64,000 nt of DNA from Xanthomonas maliensis (GCF_009192945.1 NZ_NSET01000006.1:62001-126000), one strand, 5' to 3'; numbered from the stretch's first letter, positions 30,127 through 38,757 are shown. The notes: generated from the letters alone by a model not told the origin. A program made the numbers and translations.

Positions 30127-31848
30127 ATGTGGAGTCCTGTCATCCCGCCCGGCCTGGAGATCGTCAAGCCGACCCGGCTAGGCGCAGGAAGCCCCGAGCT
30201 GCTGCACCTGGTCGACGCGGCCGCCTCCGGCGGTCCGCCGCTGATGCTGTTCCATGTCGATATCGACCACTTCGCCTCGATCAACGAGAACATGAGCGCG
30301 GAGGTCGGCGATCAGGCGCTGACGCTAGCGGCCCGGCGCCTGCAGGAATTCCTCGGCGACCGTGGCAAGCTCTGGCGGCACGGCAGCGACGAAATGGTGG
30401 TCGTCGCCGTCCGCCGCGACGATGTGCCTCTGCCGGAAGACTTCGCCGAAGAGATTCGCGAGCAATTGGAACTGCCGCTGTCGGTGCTGCCGTACACCTT
30501 GTTCATGACCGGCAAGGTCGGTATCAGTCTGTGTCCCGAGCATTCGACCTCGCTCTCCACCCTGCTCGATTACGCCGAGGAAGCCTGCTACCAGGCAGCC
30601 CGCGAGGGCGGCAACACGGTGCGGATGTATACCCGCAACTCGGCCACCAACGCACACAGCGAAAGCATCATCGCCCGTCAGATCGTCGACGCCATCCCGC
30701 ATGGCGAATTGCGCCTGCGTTACCAGCCGCTGGTGAGCGCTCGCGATGGTCGCATCGTCGGCATGGAGGCGCTGTTGCGCTGGCAGTCGCCGACCCTGGG
30801 CATGCTGGTGCCGGAGCGCTTCATGCGCACCGCCGAGCGGTTGGGCGTGATCGTGCAGATCGGCGAGTGGGTCCTGCAGAACGCGGTGCGCCAGGCGCGG
30901 CTGTGGCGCGACCAGGGCTTCGATGATTTCAGCATCGCGGTCAACGTCTCCACCCTGCAGTTGTTGCGCCCGGGCTTCTTCAACGAAGTCATGGCGATGC
31001 TGCAGACCGCTGGCGTGCCGGCCCAGTTCGTCACCCTGGAGATCAACGAAAGCGCGTTGACCAACAACGTCAACTTCGTCCACGAGACGATGGCCAACCT
31101 GCGCAACGAAGGCATCAGCCTGAGCCTGGACAACTTCGGCACCGGCGATTCCAGCCTGAGCGCGCTGGTGCGTTATCCGGTGGACCGGCTGAAGATCGAT
31201 CGCAGCTTCATCAAGAGCGCACCGGCCGGCAGCCGCGAAGCGGCGATCGCCCGCGCCATCATCGCCATGGGCCATCAGCTGGGCATGACCGTGATCGCCA
31301 ACGGGGTGGAATCGCAGGCGCAGCTGGGATTCCTGCGCCGCAACGATTGCGACATCTTCCAGGGCTATCTGTTCGGTGAGCCGATGTCGGCCGAGTCGGC
31401 CGGCATGGCGCTGCGCCGACGCTACCTGCGTCCGGAATCGTTCGCCGAGAGTCGCCCGGACCGCACCCTGCTGCTGCTGGACGACGAGGAGAACGTGCTG
31501 CGCTCGCTGGTGCGGCTATTCCGCCGCGACGGCTACAGGATCCTGGCGGCCGGCAACGTGCGCGACGCATTCGATCTGCTGGCCACCAACGATGTGCAGG
31601 TGATCCTCTCGGACCAGCGCATGAGCGACATGAGCGGTACCGAATTCCTGGGCCGGGTGAAGATGCTCTACCCGGACACGGTGCGATTGGTACTGTCCGG
31701 CTACACCGACCTGGCCACGGTGACCGAGGCGATCAACCGTGGCGCCATCTACCGTTTCCTGACCAAGCCCTGGAACGACGACGAGCTGCGCGAGCACATC
31801 CGCCAGGCCTTCCGCACCCATGATGAGCTGCGGAACGGCCGGGAATAG
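30127..31848 (+). CDS. ravR: GGDEF-EAL-receiver response regulator (RavR-like), catalytic motifs altered
   Basis: A 573-residue protein with a degenerate GGDEF domain (HGSDE at 85-89), an EAL domain (Glu214-Ala-Leu) and a C-terminal receiver domain with Asp496 (LSDQRM) as phosphate acceptor. In the EAL domain the usual DDFGTG reads DNFGTG (Asn336), and the usual AEGVE reads ANGVE (Asn392), so one metal-binding Asp and a catalytic Glu are replaced. The Asn of NVS, the KIDRSF Lys and the FQGY Gln remain. Xanthomonas RavR was reported to act as a phosphodiesterase; from these residues, c-di-GMP binding without hydrolysis seems at least as likely. It is co-transcribed with the kinase upstream. 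Confidence 0.82.
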   Translation: MWSPVIPPGLEIVKPTRLGAGSPELLHLVDAAASGGPPLMLFHVDIDHFASINENMSAEVGDQALTLAARRLQEFLGDRGKLWRHGSDEMVVVAVRRDDVPLPEDFAEEIREQLELPLSVLPYTLFMTGKVGISLCPEHSTSLSTLLDYAEEACYQAAREGGNTVRMYTRNSATNAHSESIIARQIVDAIPHGELRLRYQPLVSARDGRIVGMEALLRWQSPTLGMLVPERFMRTAERLGVIVQIGEWVLQNAVRQARLWRDQGFDDFSIAVNVSTLQLLRPGFFNEVMAMLQTAGVPAQFVTLEINESALTNNVNFVHETMANLRNEGISLSLDNFGTGDSSLSALVRYPVDRLKIDRSFIKSAPAGSREAAIARAIIAMGHQLGMTVIANGVESQAQLGFLRRNDCDIFQGYLFGEPMSAESAGMALRRRYLRPESFAESRPDRTLLLLDDEENVLRSLVRLFRRDGYRILAAGNVRDAFDLLATNDVQVILSDQRMSDMSGTEFLGRVKMLYPDTVRLVLSGYTDLATVTEAINRGAIYRFLTKPWNDDELREHIRQAFRTHDELRNGRE

Positions 31849-31869
31849 CGATTCGCAACGGGGAATTCG

Positions 31870-33096
31870 CTAGCGCGGCTGCCGGACCGGCAGCACGATG
31901 CGAAAACAGGCGCCCTGCCCTGGCGTGCTCTCCACGTCGATGCGGCCGTGGTGCTTGTTGATGATGCCGTAGGAGATCGACAGCCCCAGCCCGGTGCCGC
32001 TGCCGACCGGCTTGGTGGTGAAGAACGGATCGAAGATGCGCTGCAACAGGTCCGGGGCGATGCCGGCGCCGGTGTCGCGGAACTGGATCCACACCTGCTC
32101 GGCGCCCTCGCGGCCAGTGGTCACGGTAATGGTGCCGCGCTCGATGATGGCCTGGCCGGCATTGAGCAGCAGGTTCATGTACACCTGGTTGAGCTCGGAT
32201 GGCAGGCATTCCACCAGCGGCAACTCGGCGTACTCGCGCTCCAGCGTGACCTTGTACTTGAGCTCGTTCCAGATGATGTTGATGGTCGATTCCAGACCGG
32301 CGTGCAGGTCGACCATCTTCCAGGACTCGGACCGATCCGAGTAGGAGAAGTCCTTCAAATCGCGCACGATCCGGGTCACGCGCTCGATTCCTTCGCGCGA
32401 CTCGGCCATCAACTGCGGCAGGTCGCGACTGATGAAGTCGATATCGGCGCGATTGCGGATATCGTCGATTTCCGGAATCAACGCCTTCGGATCGGGCGCC
32501 TGCAGCGCGCGCTCGTAGGCTTCGATCAGGGTGAACAGGCTGCGCAGGTATTCCTGCAGACTGCCCAGGTTGGAATGCACGTAGCCGATCGGATTGTTGA
32601 TCTCGTGCGCGACGCCGGCAGCGAGCTGGCCGATGGAGGCCATCTTCTCCGACTGCAACAGCTTGTCCTGGGCACCATTCAGACGCAGGTAGGCCTGGCG
32701 CAGTTCGGCGTGGCGCTGCTGCAGCTCGCGCTCGTAGTCCTGCTGGCCTTCGATATTGTGGAACAGCACCAGGAAATAGCCGACACCCTGGTCCTCGTGG
32801 AAGTAGACGTGGGCAATCACGACCCGATCGGCCACCGGCAGGCTGCCGGTCCAGTTGCCCTTGCTGCGGGCCTGGTTCAAGGCATCGGATGGCAGGACCT
32901 GGGAAATCCGCTCGCCAAGATTGCGTTCGTCGGCGGACGCGTCCTTGCACAGACTTTGGCGCGCGATCGTATTGGCCAGGATCAGCTGCCCGTCGGCGCG
33001 GAACAGCAGGATGCCCTCCTGCATCTGATCGCCCAGCGAGCGCAGCACGGCAGAAGTCGGCAACAGCGTCTGATTGATGAAGAAATTTGCAGTCAC
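31870..33096 (-). CDS. Cytosolic PAS sensor histidine kinase
   Basis: A 408-residue kinase without membrane segments. A PAS-like domain (MQEGILLFRADGQLILANTI) is followed by a coiled linker, the phospho-acceptor His164 (GVAHEINNPIGYVHSNL) and a full ATPase domain (NLLLNAGQAI, DTGAGIAPDLL, GTGLGLSISYGI). This is the NtrB/AtoS-like class that often has sigma-54 activators or receiver-only proteins as partners. Start codon is GTG. It is convergent with ravR and upstream of nothing on its strand; VemR, the nearby NarL-type regulator or RavR are candidate partners. Which one cannot be told from sequence. Confidence 0.85.
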   Translation of the reverse strand: MTANFFINQTLLPTSAVLRSLGDQMQEGILLFRADGQLILANTIARQSLCKDASADERNLGERISQVLPSDALNQARSKGNWTGSLPVADRVVIAHVYFHEDQGVGYFLVLFHNIEGQQDYERELQQRHAELRQAYLRLNGAQDKLLQSEKMASIGQLAAGVAHEINNPIGYVHSNLGSLQEYLRSLFTLIEAYERALQAPDPKALIPEIDDIRNRADIDFISRDLPQLMAESREGIERVTRIVRDLKDFSYSDRSESWKMVDLHAGLESTINIIWNELKYKVTLEREYAELPLVECLPSELNQVYMNLLLNAGQAIIERGTITVTTGREGAEQVWIQFRDTGAGIAPDLLQRIFDPFFTTKPVGSGTGLGLSISYGIINKHHGRIDVESTPGQGACFRIVLPVRQPR

Positions 33097-33174
33097 AGGC
33101 GAGCAGGCAACGTAGGGGACGCCTCAATATACGCTGAACCCGCCCAGGCCCGGTGGCCGGCGTACCGCTTGATC

Positions 33175-33507
33175 TCAGGCCACTGCCAGCGAACGACCGG
33201 CGCGCAGCGTGCTCGACTGCCCATTGGCGTCGTAGGCCGGCGCGCTTTCGGTTCGCCCGAGGTGACGCAAGGCCCAGTTCACTTCGCGACGGCGACGTGC
33301 CAGCAGCGCACCATTGGCGCGGTTGGCCTCGGCCAGCTCGCGCAGGCGCTCTTCCTGGCCCTGGGGCATCTCCGCCTCCAGTGCCCGCAGCGCCGCCAGC
33401 TTGTCCTGGGTGTGGCGCATCAAGCCTTCGATGTCGTGTTCGATCAACGCCTGCCGTTCGCCGGCGAGCGCATCGCTGAGACGTTGCAGGGAATCGTTCA
33501 CGGTCAT
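33175..33507 (-). CDS. flgN: Flagellar export chaperone FlgN
   Basis: A 110-residue helical chaperone for the hook-filament junction proteins FlgK and FlgL. It shows the FlgN pattern of a long amphipathic helix (LQRLSDALAGERQALIEHDI) and a basic C-terminal half. It lies 17 nt downstream of flgM and forms flgA-flgM-flgN on the minus strand, opposite the other flagellar genes. Identity rests on size, helical pattern and context, since FlgN sequences diverge widely. Confidence 0.85.
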   Translation of the reverse strand: MTVNDSLQRLSDALAGERQALIEHDIEGLMRHTQDKLAALRALEAEMPQGQEERLRELAEANRANGALLARRRREVNWALRHLGRTESAPAYDANGQSSTLRAGRSLAVA

Positions 33508-33524
33508 CCTTCTTGCGGTTGGTG

Positions 33525-33836
33525 TCAGCCGGCCAATTGCTGATTCATGTCGATCATGCGGTTGGCGATGGCGTCCGGGTTGATGGTGTAGCTACCGTTC
33601 TGCAGCGATTCCTTCACCGCCTGCACGCGGGCGGTGTCGATCGCCGGCGCCTGCGACAGCTCGCGCTGCAGCACTTGCAGGTTGGTCGCCTCGCCGGTCA
33701 GCTTGACGCTGTCGGTGGCGGGCGTGGCGGCTACCGGAGCGGTGCGATCCTCACCGGCCGACGCGATCTTGCTGCTGACGGCATTGGTCCGAAGGGTCGC
33801 TGCGGTGGGTAGATTACCTTCGATTTTCTGGCTCAT
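33525..33836 (-). CDS. flgM: Anti-sigma-28 factor FlgM
   Basis: A 103-residue, largely unfolded inhibitor of FliA; when the hook-basal body is complete it is exported and FliA is released. The conserved C-terminal part, AIDTARVQAVKESLQNGSYTI then NPDAIANRMI, is the FliA-binding region. It has its own FliA promoter in the gap after flgA, giving feedback, and is also read from the sigma-54 promoter of flgA. A GAGGAG Shine-Dalgarno sequence lies before the ATG. Confidence 0.93.
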   Translation of the reverse strand: MSQKIEGNLPTAATLRTNAVSSKIASAGEDRTAPVAATPATDSVKLTGEATNLQVLQRELSQAPAIDTARVQAVKESLQNGSYTINPDAIANRMIDMNQQLAG

Positions 33837-33865
33837 GTCAGGAACTCCTCTACAGGTCGTAGGGG

Positions 33866-33892
33866 ATAACGGCGGCCAGAAAAAAAACTTTA
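33866..33892 (-). promoter_or_regulatory. FliA (sigma-28) promoter of flgM-flgN
   Basis: Minus strand: TAAAGTTT, 11 nt, GCCGTTAT, a near-perfect FliA promoter in the 67-nt gap between flgA and flgM. Predicted start is near 33859, about 23 nt before the flgM ATG. Confidence 0.88.
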
Positions 33893-33903
33893 TAGATATT
33901 TTT

Positions 33904-34548
33904 CTATCTGGACACTACGACGGTTCCGCTCGCTTCCACGATCCCCTGGACAACCTTGCGGGACGAGGAATTTTCCACCGAGACGCGCTCGTTTTCACCC
34001 GCGTCGGACAGCGCGCGGCCCGTCATGCGCACCTCCAGCCCGCCGTTGCGCGCCACCAGCGGCACCGTGTCGCCGCGCCGCACCAGCCGCGGGCTGACCA
34101 AATCGTTGGTCGACAGCAGCGTCCCTGCCGACAGGACGCGGCGGGCGGTCTTGCCCACCGCCGCGGCCGGATCGGCAAGCACGGCACCAACGATGCGCGC
34201 GGCATCGCGCTTCTCGATGCTGATATCGGCCAGGCTGATGGTTTCTCCAGCACTGATGCCGCGCCGCAGCACCAGCACATCCTGGTTGCGGCGGACCTTC
34301 AACGGAACGAACAGCCGCCAGCCGGCTGGCTGCGGGCAGGAGACCTCGACGGTGTTGGTCGCGGTCGGCTGGGCCTGCAGCGCGACCGGACACGCCGGCA
34401 TGCGCAGGCCTGGGTCGAGGGTGGCCTCGGCCTCGGCGTCGGGACCGACCGTGGCCAGGGCAGCGGCACGGATGGCATCGACCGATTGATAGCCATCGGC
34501 CCAGGCCGGGGCGGCCACCAGGAGAATGACGTGCAGGAGCAGGCGCAT
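33904..34548 (-). CDS. flgA: Flagellar P-ring assembly chaperone FlgA
   Basis: A 214-residue periplasmic protein needed for FlgI P-ring assembly. A signal peptide (MRLLLHVILLVAAPAWADG) is followed by the SAF-type C-terminal half: VLVLRRGISAGETISLADI, LSAGTLLSTNDLVSPRLVRR and GDTVPLVARNGGLEVRMTGRAL. The frame is open for another 437 codons upstream, but that part lacks family character and covers the promoter. It heads flgA-flgM-flgN. Confidence 0.93.
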   Translation of the reverse strand: MRLLLHVILLVAAPAWADGYQSVDAIRAAALATVGPDAEAEATLDPGLRMPACPVALQAQPTATNTVEVSCPQPAGWRLFVPLKVRRNQDVLVLRRGISAGETISLADISIEKRDAARIVGAVLADPAAAVGKTARRVLSAGTLLSTNDLVSPRLVRRGDTVPLVARNGGLEVRMTGRALSDAGENERVSVENSSSRKVVQGIVEASGTVVVSR

Positions 34549-34581
34549 GGGACCAAGTCCGGAGGAAGACGGGAATGTTCC

Positions 34582-34598
34582 TGCAAGCGGCGTGCCGG
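34582..34598 (-). promoter_or_regulatory. Sigma-54 promoter of flgA
   Basis: Minus strand CGGCACG-CCGC-TTGCA, with GG and GC exactly ten bases apart, against the consensus TGGCACG-N4-TTGC. Predicted start is near 34571, about 23 nt before the flgA ATG. GGGGCTC heptads resembling the dispersed repeat lie just upstream (34602-34619). Confidence 0.8.
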
Positions 34599-34777
34599 TC
34601 TTTGGGGCTCGGGGCTCAGGAATGCAGGAGCCCGGTGCGGCGGCGCGGCACGCTTCTGTTTGGGTTCCAGCTAGGGGGCGGCAGGATTCGAGCTGGAGCG
34701 CCCCGCGCTCACCCACCGATGAGGTCACCGGCGCCTTCCACTGTCGTTCCCAAGCAACGCACCGCCACACCCGAGCC

Positions 34778-34805
34778 TCAAGTTTCCCCGCGTCGCTGTC
34801 GATAT
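34778..34805 (+). promoter_or_regulatory. Probable FliA (sigma-28) promoter of cheV
   Basis: TCAAGTTT at 34778-34785 and GTCGATAT at 34798-34805; the spacer is one base longer than in the other FliA sites here. The predicted start is at or within a few bases of the cheV ATG (34813), which would make the message leaderless or nearly so. Confidence 0.6.
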
Positions 34806-34812
34806 CTGCGCC

Positions 34813-35757
34813 ATGACCCACGATCTGCTCAACCGCATCGACCAGCGCACCCGCCTGGCTGGCCACAATCGACTGGCCCTGCTGCTGTTCCGGCTGGGCG
34901 GACGCCAGCTTTTTGGCGTCAACGTCTTCAAGGTGCAGGAAGTGCTGCGCCGTCCGGAGCTGTTCCAAGTGCCCGGCCTGCCGTCCGAATTCGCCGGCGT
35001 GGCCGATGTGCGTGGCCGCTCGGTGCCGGTCCTGGACCTGGGCTTGGCCATTGGCCACCCCGAGCGCGCGCCGGGATCGGAGACCTCCCCAGGCTATCTG
35101 GTGGTTGCCGAATTCAATCGCTCGGTGCAGGGCTTCCTGGTCAGTGGGGTCGAGCGCATCGTCAATATCGCGGTCGAGGACATCCATCCGCCGCCGGAAC
35201 TGGGTGCCGAGGCCACGTATCTGACCGCGGTCACGCGGTTTCAGGGCGAGCTCATCCAGGTGATCGACGTCGAAAGCGTGCTGGCCGACATCGCCAAGGT
35301 CAGCAAGGACGTCCAACTCGACCCCTCGCTGGAGCTGGTCACCTCCGACCGGCAGTTCCAGGTGCTGGTGGTCGACGATTCCCGCGTGGCGCGCCAGCAG
35401 ATTCGCAGCCTGCTCGACCAATTGGGCGTGGCCGCCACCCTGCTCTCGGACGGCCGGCAGGCGCTGGACCACCTGCTGCAGGTGGCCGCATCGGGCGAGA
35501 ACCCGGCCGAGCGCTATGCGATGGTCATCTCCGACATCGAAATGCCGGCGATGGACGGCTATACGCTGACGACGGAAATCCGGCGCACGCCGGGCCTGCA
35601 AGGCCTGTACGTGCTGTTGCACACCTCGCTGTCGGGCGTGTTCAACAACGCCATGGTCGAGCAAGTCGGCGCCAATGCCTTCGTGGCCAAGTACAGCGCC
35701 GCCGAGCTGGCCGATTACGTGCTGGCCCGCCTCCGGGTCGTGGCCGAAGCGGCCTGA
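34813..35757 (+). CDS. cheV: Chemotaxis coupling protein CheV (CheW-receiver)
   Basis: A 314-residue protein linking receptors to CheA. Residues 1-170 form a CheW-like domain (LLLFRLGGRQLFGVNVFKVQ, ADVRGRSVPVLDL); the receiver domain follows, with acceptor Asp241 (VISDIEMPAMDGY). It lies between the divergent flgA promoter and flgB, as in Xanthomonas and Pseudomonas. No Shine-Dalgarno sequence precedes the ATG, and the FliA promoter sits almost on top of it. The flgB sigma-54 promoter separates it from the rod operon. Confidence 0.95.
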   Translation: MTHDLLNRIDQRTRLAGHNRLALLLFRLGGRQLFGVNVFKVQEVLRRPELFQVPGLPSEFAGVADVRGRSVPVLDLGLAIGHPERAPGSETSPGYLVVAEFNRSVQGFLVSGVERIVNIAVEDIHPPPELGAEATYLTAVTRFQGELIQVIDVESVLADIAKVSKDVQLDPSLELVTSDRQFQVLVVDDSRVARQQIRSLLDQLGVAATLLSDGRQALDHLLQVAASGENPAERYAMVISDIEMPAMDGYTLTTEIRRTPGLQGLYVLLHTSLSGVFNNAMVEQVGANAFVAKYSAAELADYVLARLRVVAEAA

Positions 35758-35929
35758 CCCTTGCAGGTGGCGGGCCAGGCCCCGCCACCACAGCCTTCCT
35801 GAGCATTGCACTGCCGGCGCTTGCCGGCTGCCGGCGGGCAGACCCCCGGCCTGGACCATCGCCGACGTTCATGTCTGGACGCCTCCTGCGTCCTGAGTCC
35901 AGCAATCCCCTGCTCCGCGGGGGGCCCAG

Positions 35930-35945
35930 TGGCACAAACCTTGCT
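35930..35945 (+). promoter_or_regulatory. Sigma-54 promoter of the flgBCDE(F) operon
   Basis: TGGCACA-AACC-TTGCT with GG at 35931-35932 and GC at 35943-35944, ten bases apart, very close to consensus. Predicted start is near 35956, about 22 nt before the flgB GTG. Confidence 0.88.
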
Positions 35946-35977
35946 TTCTCCCTGGCAACACCTCGCGGGAGAACACC

Positions 35978-36379
35978 GTGTCCAATCCCATCGCTTCCTT
36001 CCTCGGCGTCCATGGCGACGCCCTGCCGCTGCGCGAGCAGCGCATGAAGCTGATTGCCAGCAATCTGAGCAATGTCGACACGCCTGGGTACAAGGCCAAG
36101 GACCTGGACTTCGAAGCCGCGCTGAAATCGGCCGAGGGCGTGCGCGACGGCAGCCAGCTGCAGACCAGCGACAGCAAGCATTTCCAGGTCGGCGGCAGCC
36201 CCGGGCTCAATCCGTTCCAGTTCACCCGCGAAGCCAACCAGCCCAGTCTGGACGGCAACACCGTCGACCCGGATGCCGAACGCGCCGCCTACGGCCGCGC
36301 CGCGCTGGAATACCGGGCCTCGCTGAGCTTCCTTGAATCCAAGGTGCGCTCGATGCTCACCGCGATCACAGGCCAATAA
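35978..36379 (+). CDS. flgB: Flagellar proximal rod protein FlgB
   Basis: A 133-residue rod subunit exported by the flagellar type III system. The rod-family signature LREQRMKLIASNLSNVDTPG lies near residue 20, and the C-terminal helix (RAALEYRASLSFLESKVRSML) is typical. It starts with GTG and a GGGAG Shine-Dalgarno sequence. It is the first gene of the rod-hook operon, behind a sigma-54 promoter; flgC follows after 3 nt. Confidence 0.95.
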   Translation: MSNPIASFLGVHGDALPLREQRMKLIASNLSNVDTPGYKAKDLDFEAALKSAEGVRDGSQLQTSDSKHFQVGGSPGLNPFQFTREANQPSLDGNTVDPDAERAAYGRAALEYRASLSFLESKVRSMLTAITGQ

Positions 36380-36382
36380 GCC

Positions 36383-36790
36383 ATGAGCAATCTTCCAATC
36401 TTCGATGTGGCCGGCTCGGCGCTGCGCGCCCAGTCGGTGCGCCTGAGCACCATCGCCTCCAACCTGGCCAACGCCGACACGGTGGCGGGCTCGGCCGAGG
36501 CGACCTACAAGCCGATCGAGCCGATCTTCCAGGCCCAGCAAAACCGCCAGGACCCGAGCCTGACCGGGGTGAACGTCAAAGAGATCACCACCACCAACGC
36601 GCCGCCGATCCGTCGCTACGAGCCCGGACATCCGCTGGCCGACGCCGATGGTTATGTGTTCTCGCCCGACGTGGACCCGGTCTCGCAGATGGTCAACCTC
36701 ATCTCCGCCTCGCGTAACTACCAGGCCGGGGTGGAAGTGCTCAACACCGCCAAGGATCTGGCGCTCGCCACCTTGACCATGGGTCGCTGA
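36383..36790 (+). CDS. flgC: Flagellar proximal rod protein FlgC
   Basis: A 135-residue rod subunit. The N-terminal SALRAQSVRLSTIASNLANADT and the C-terminal MVNLISASRNYQAGVEVLNTA helices are the paired rod-family signatures that pack together in the axial core. Length is normal. It sits 3 nt after flgB and 23 nt before flgD, clearly one operon. Confidence 0.96.
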   Translation: MSNLPIFDVAGSALRAQSVRLSTIASNLANADTVAGSAEATYKPIEPIFQAQQNRQDPSLTGVNVKEITTTNAPPIRRYEPGHPLADADGYVFSPDVDPVSQMVNLISASRNYQAGVEVLNTAKDLALATLTMGR

Positions 36791-36813
36791 CCCGCCAACC
36801 CGGAATTTTCCAG

Positions 36814-37491
36814 ATGAGCACCTCGATCAACAGCGACATTTACAACAGCCTGGGCTTGAGCGCGAGCAGCGCGACTCCGACCAAAAAGAAGGAGGAATCG
36901 CTCGGACAGGCCGACTTCCTGAAATTGATGACCGAGCAGCTGAAATACCAGGATCCGCTCAAGCCGATGGAAAACAGCGCCTTTCTCGGCCAGCTGGCGC
37001 AATTCTCCACCGTGCAGGGCATCGGCGATCTCAACAAGACCGTCACCGGGTTTTCGACCTCGATGAACAGCGATCAGGTGCTGCGCGGCGCGGCCTTGGT
37101 CGGCCACCAGGTGCTGGTGCCCTCGGCGCAGGTCGCATTGGATGCCACCGGCAGTGCCCAGGGCGCGGTCGCCGCCACTGCGGCCGGCACGGTCAATTTC
37201 GACATCACCAACGCGAATGGTCAGGTCGTCAAGACCTTGAGCGTGCAGACCACCGCGGCCGGCGAAACGCCATTTGCCTGGGATGGCACCGATGCCAACG
37301 GCAACCGCCTGCCGCCCGGCAAGTACGGCATCACCGCAACGCAGATCGCCGCCAACACCGGCGACAAGAGCAAGTTGTCCACCTACGTCAACGCCCCGGT
37401 GGACAGCGTCACCATCGGCTCGGACGGCCTGTACCTCAACCTGACGGGGCTGGGGACGGCCCCGATCGCCAACGTGCTCCGCGTCAGCTGA
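36814..37491 (+). CDS. flgD: Flagellar hook-capping protein FlgD
   Basis: A 225-residue scaffold that caps the growing hook. The N-terminal export and cap region contains LGQADFLKLMTEQLKYQDPL and the matching FSTVQGIGDLNKTV. The C-terminal half contains the FlgD Ig-like and Tudor-like domains (FAWDGTDANGNRLPPGKYGI). Start ATG at 36814 follows a short gap after flgC. Confidence 0.95.
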   Translation: MSTSINSDIYNSLGLSASSATPTKKKEESLGQADFLKLMTEQLKYQDPLKPMENSAFLGQLAQFSTVQGIGDLNKTVTGFSTSMNSDQVLRGAALVGHQVLVPSAQVALDATGSAQGAVAATAAGTVNFDITNANGQVVKTLSVQTTAAGETPFAWDGTDANGNRLPPGKYGITATQIAANTGDKSKLSTYVNAPVDSVTIGSDGLYLNLTGLGTAPIANVLRVS

Positions 37492-37522
37492 GCCGGCACT
37501 CGAACACCAACGGAGCTCATCC

Positions 37523-38746
37523 ATGGCTTTCAATACCTCGTTGTCCGGCATCAACGCAGCCAATGCCGATCTGAACGTCACCTCCAACAACATCGCCAAC
37601 GTCAACACGACCGGCTTCAAGGAGTCGCGCGCCGAGTTCGCCGACATGTTCCAGACCACCAGCTACGGCCTGTCGCGCAATGCGGTCGGCTCCGGCGTGC
37701 GGGTCAGCAACGTGGCTCAGCAGTTCTCGCAGGGCAATATCGACCCGACCGGGCGTAGCCTGGATCTGGCCGTCTCCGGCGAAGGCTTCTTCACCGTGTC
37801 GTCCAATGGCGCACGCATGTACACCCGCGCCGGCAACTTCCAGACCGACTCCAATGGGTATGTGATCAACCCGCAAGGCGCGCGCCTGCAGGTGTTTGCG
37901 CCCAATGCCAGCGGCAACGGTTTCGACGTCGGCCGCCTGTCGGATCTGCAGCTGTTGACCACCGACAGCCCGCCCAAGCCAAGCTCCACGGTCAATCTGT
38001 CCTTCACCCTGCCCGGCAACGCCAGTGCACCGACCGTGACCCCGTTCGACCCGGCCGACGACAGGACCTACAACCACTCCACCGGCGGCATCAATGTCTA
38101 CGACTCGCTGGGCGTCAGCCACGTGCAGACCTCCTACTTCGTCAAGACCGCCAATCCCAACGAATGGCAGGTCCACAACTACGTCGACGGTGTCGCCGTG
38201 GGCGCACCGACCACGCTGCAGTATTCGGACACTGGCGCGCTGACCACGCCCGCCAACGGCATCATCGCGATGGACCCGTTCACCCCCAGCACCGGCGCCG
38301 GTGTGTTGAACATGCGCCTGGATGTCAGCGGTTCGACGCAGTACGGCGAATCGTTCGCCCTGCGCGATACCCGCCAGGACGGCTACGCCAGCGGCAAGCT
38401 CAACGAGATCAGCATCGACACCAGCGGCGTGGTGTTTGCGCGCTATTCCAACGGCGCCGACAAGGCGCTGGGCCAGGTCGCCCTGAGCACGTTCGTCAAC
38501 CCACAGGGCCTGCAGTCGCAGGGCAACAACATGTGGGCCGAAAGCTACACCTCCGGCGCCCCGCGCACCGGCGCACCGGACACCTCGGACCTGGGACAGA
38601 TCGAATCCGGCTCGCTGGAGTCCTCGACCGTCGACCTGACCGCACAATTGGTCAACATGATCGTGGCGCAGCGTAATTTCCAGGCCAATGCGCAGATGAT
38701 TTCGACCCAGGACCAGGTCACGCAGACGATCATCAATATTCGTTGA
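37523..38746 (+). CDS. flgE: Flagellar hook protein FlgE
   Basis: The hook subunit, 407 residues. The N-terminal rod/hook motif (LSGINAANADLNVTSNNIAN, then VNTTGFKESRAEFADMF), the central hook domains and the C-terminal helix (TAQLVNMIVAQRNFQANAQM) are all present. GAGCT precedes the ATG. A 220-nt repeat-filled gap separates it from flgF. Confidence 0.96.
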   Translation: MAFNTSLSGINAANADLNVTSNNIANVNTTGFKESRAEFADMFQTTSYGLSRNAVGSGVRVSNVAQQFSQGNIDPTGRSLDLAVSGEGFFTVSSNGARMYTRAGNFQTDSNGYVINPQGARLQVFAPNASGNGFDVGRLSDLQLLTTDSPPKPSSTVNLSFTLPGNASAPTVTPFDPADDRTYNHSTGGINVYDSLGVSHVQTSYFVKTANPNEWQVHNYVDGVAVGAPTTLQYSDTGALTTPANGIIAMDPFTPSTGAGVLNMRLDVSGSTQYGESFALRDTRQDGYASGKLNEISIDTSGVVFARYSNGADKALGQVALSTFVNPQGLQSQGNNMWAESYTSGAPRTGAPDTSDLGQIESGSLESSTVDLTAQLVNMIVAQRNFQANAQMISTQDQVTQTIINIR

Positions 38747-38757
38747 TGAGTGAGGGG

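Noticed and set aside
34549-35859. 437-codon upstream extension of flgA
   Set aside because: It runs antisense through cheV, lacks family character and covers the sigma-54 promoter; the signal peptide fixes the flgA start at 34548.
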